This document shows, piece after piece, positions 11,060 to 12,554 of a DNA stretch of 12,554 nt (the stretch's first letter is position 1; each line of letters starts with the position of its first letter). The stretch spans positions 1-12,554 of the forward strand of contig JACPMS010000064.1 in the NCBI GenBank assembly GCA_016185875.1, given 5' to 3'. The stretch comes from Candidatus Woesearchaeota archaeon (GTDB taxonomy: Archaea; Nanobdellota; Nanobdellia; Woesearchaeales; GW2011-AR4). Below the pieces are notes generated by a model. That model saw only the letters and a list, made by a program, of their open reading frames with translations. It had not been told where the DNA came from and ran no database searches. Position numbers and translations under genes: made by a program.

Positions 11060-12554
11060 TTAAAGAATTGAAATTAAAAATAAAACAAACAGTATTATTA
11101 AAAACGGTATTATAATATTCAAATTAGAGGTGCCTTTGATATTTCCCAGAGGGAAAAGCGACACGACCGGTTTGCTTATTCCAGCTTCTGCGACTGCATT
11201 TATTACATCATTTATATTTTTATACGCAAATCCCGCCTCTTCCGCCAGCCCGGACATCGAGGTTGCCTTGACATAAATTCCCCTTTTTTCCATGTCTCTT
11301 TGCAGCTGCTCTCCCCTGACTTGGTGCTTTGCAGCAGCCCTTGACATTGTCCTGCCAGAGCCATGTGCAGTGCTTCCAAAAGTCTCGTCCATTGCTTTCT
11401 GTGTTCCAACAAGCAAAAATGAGCCAGTTTCCATTGAGCCCCCTATTATGACAGGCTGTCCTGTTTCTTTGTACAATTTTGCAAGCTCTGGATGATGCGG
11501 CGGAAAAGCCCTTGTTGAGCCTTTTCTATGCACAACAAGCTTCTTCTTGTGCCCATCAACAACATGCTCCTCAAGCTTTGCAATGTTATGCGCAACATCA
11601 TAAACCATATGCATTTCAAGCTTTTCAGCATCAGTCCTGAAAACTTTTGAAAACCCTTCCCTTATTCTGTGCAATATGACTTGCCTGTTTGTAAATGCCA
11701 TATTTGCAGCACATGCCATTGCCTTGTAATAGTCCTGCCCTTCATTGCTCTGGAAAGGAGCGCATGCGAGTTCCCTGTCATAAACCTCAATGCCGTACTT
11801 CTTCATTGTGTTTTCAAATATCCTCAGATAGTCTGTTCCTATTTGATGGCCAAATCCCCTTGAGCCGCAGTGCACCATCACAACCACCTGCTCTGGCTCA
11901 ACAATCCCGAATTTTTTTGCCAGTTCCTCGTCAAAAATATTTTCCGCTTTTACAACCTGTATTTCCAAATAATGATTTCCAGAGCCTAGAGTGCCGAGCT
12001 GATTCATGCCTCGCTCTACAGCCTTTTGGCTGACTTTTTCAGGCTCTGCCCAGTCAATCCTTCCATGGCCTTCTGTCCTTTCCAAATCTTCTGTCCATCC
12101 ATAGCCATTCTCAACGCACCATTTCGAGCCTTCTGCCATAATTTCCTTGAACTGCTGCCTGCTTGCATCAACAAAGCCTCTTGAGCCGACTCCTGCTGGA
12201 ACTATCTTGAACATAGTATCAACTAATTCTTTTAATTTTGGCTGGACTTCTTTAAAAGTTAAGTTTGTAGTGACTAATCGCATGCCGCAGTTTATATCAA
12301 AACCAATTCCTCCCGGGCTTATAACTCCAGTTTCTGCGTCAAATGCAGCAACTCCGCCGATTGGAAATCCGTAGCCCCAGTGCCCATCCGGCATGCAGAA
12401 TGAAAACTTTTGAATTCCCGGCAGGCACGCTACATTCGTTACCTGATTAAAGACACCATCATCCATATCCCTAAGAAGCTTTTCAGTGGCATAAATTCTA
12501 GCTGGGACTAACATTCCCTTCTTGTAGCTTGTGGGTATTTCCCACACTGTTTTA
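11060..12554 (-). CDS. rtcB: RNA-splicing ligase RtcB with an added hydrophobic C-terminal tail (5' end outside window)
   Basis: RtcB joins RNA 2',3'-cyclic phosphate or 3'-phosphate ends to 5'-OH ends with GTP, in tRNA splicing and RNA repair. The gene runs off the window: GTG at 12547 is the valine of the internal VWEIP motif, and homologues start about 10 residues earlier. Counting from that codon, metal and active-site residues are all present: Asp84 and Cys87 (GIGFDINCGMR), His192 (GTLGSGNH), His226 (MVHCGSRGFGH), His320 (YDVAHNIA) and the guanylylated His395 (STAHGSGRTMSR). There is no intein. The family normally ends near VVSLFPLGNIKG (461-472). Here 23 more residues follow, with NIIIPFLIILFVLFLISIL a likely transmembrane segment ending at the stop. 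Either the protein is tail-anchored, or the original stop was lost and AT-rich intergenic DNA is read. Archease is encoded downstream on the same strand. Confidence 0.95.
   Translation of the reverse strand, partial: KTVWEIPTSYKKGMLVPARIYATEKLLRDMDDGVFNQVTNVACLPGIQKFSFCMPDGHWGYGFPIGGVAAFDAETGVISPGGIGFDINCGMRLVTTNLTFKEVQPKLKELVDTMFKIVPAGVGSRGFVDASRQQFKEIMAEGSKWCVENGYGWTEDLERTEGHGRIDWAEPEKVSQKAVERGMNQLGTLGSGNHYLEIQVVKAENIFDEELAKKFGIVEPEQVVVMVHCGSRGFGHQIGTDYLRIFENTMKKYGIEVYDRELACAPFQSNEGQDYYKAMACAANMAFTNRQVILHRIREGFSKVFRTDAEKLEMHMVYDVAHNIAKLEEHVVDGHKKKLVVHRKGSTRAFPPHHPELAKLYKETGQPVIIGGSMETGSFLLVGTQKAMDETFGSTAHGSGRTMSRAAAKHQVRGEQLQRDMEKRGIYVKATSMSGLAEEAGFAYKNINDVINAVAEAGISKPVVSLFPLGNIKGTSNLNIIIPFLIILFVLFLISIL

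Noticed and set aside
12545..12547. GTG at 12547 as the true RtcB start
   Set aside because: It falls inside the conserved N-terminal motif before WEIP, and the frame stays open to the window edge, so the start lies outside.

Overview
The window looks like part of a DPANN-type archaeal genome, most likely Woesearchaeota or Pacearchaeota; the lineage is an inference. It is AT-rich and compact. Starts follow either archaeal Shine-Dalgarno sequences (GGTGATC before the ferritin-like gene, GGAGGTTA before a hypothetical gene) or lie about 25-28 nt below TATA boxes, as in leaderless archaeal transcripts. It carries RtcB with archease. Two membrane proteins have the CGNxxC-type cysteine clusters and an ITGYAT segment after the membrane anchor, which I associate from memory with secreted DPANN proteins.

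Layout. 1-1209 (+): the 3' part of a probable antitoxin-like gene followed by an AbiEii-type nucleotidyltransferase. 1264-3851 (-): a three-gene run with a 51-aa basic protein, a large surface protein anchored at its N-terminus, and a smaller one anchored near its C-terminus; the last two carry the same ~37-residue cytosolic helical module at opposite ends. 3852-4160: an intergenic region with seven copies of an 11-bp direct repeat. 4161-4765 (+): a DUF1858-HesB/IscA iron-sulfur carrier gene broken by a 26-bp tandem duplication. 4881-5028: a run of short palindromes, nearly all with 3-nt loops. 5046-5980 (+): peroxiredoxin and a Dps-like ferritin. 5988-6665 (-): two unrecognised genes. 6942-8879 (+): nicotinate phosphoribosyltransferase, with its C-terminal part in another frame, and nicotinamidase, sharing a 15-bp promoter-proximal sequence. 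8905-12554 (-): Rieske ferredoxin, archease, ZIP transporter, a zinc-finger/AbrB antitoxin with a DUF4258-like toxin, and RtcB at the window edge.

Working themes. (1) Iron and oxidant handling: IscA-like carrier, peroxiredoxin, Dps-like ferritin, Rieske protein and a ZIP metal importer. (2) NAD salvage: nicotinamide to nicotinate (PncA) to nicotinate mononucleotide (PncB). (3) RNA ligation: RtcB with its activator archease, with a toxin-antitoxin pair between them. The most unusual points are a hydrophobic C-terminal tail on RtcB that looks like a membrane anchor, the seven-copy repeat array, the palindrome cluster, two conserved genes with recent-looking frame breaks, and the shared module of the two membrane proteins.
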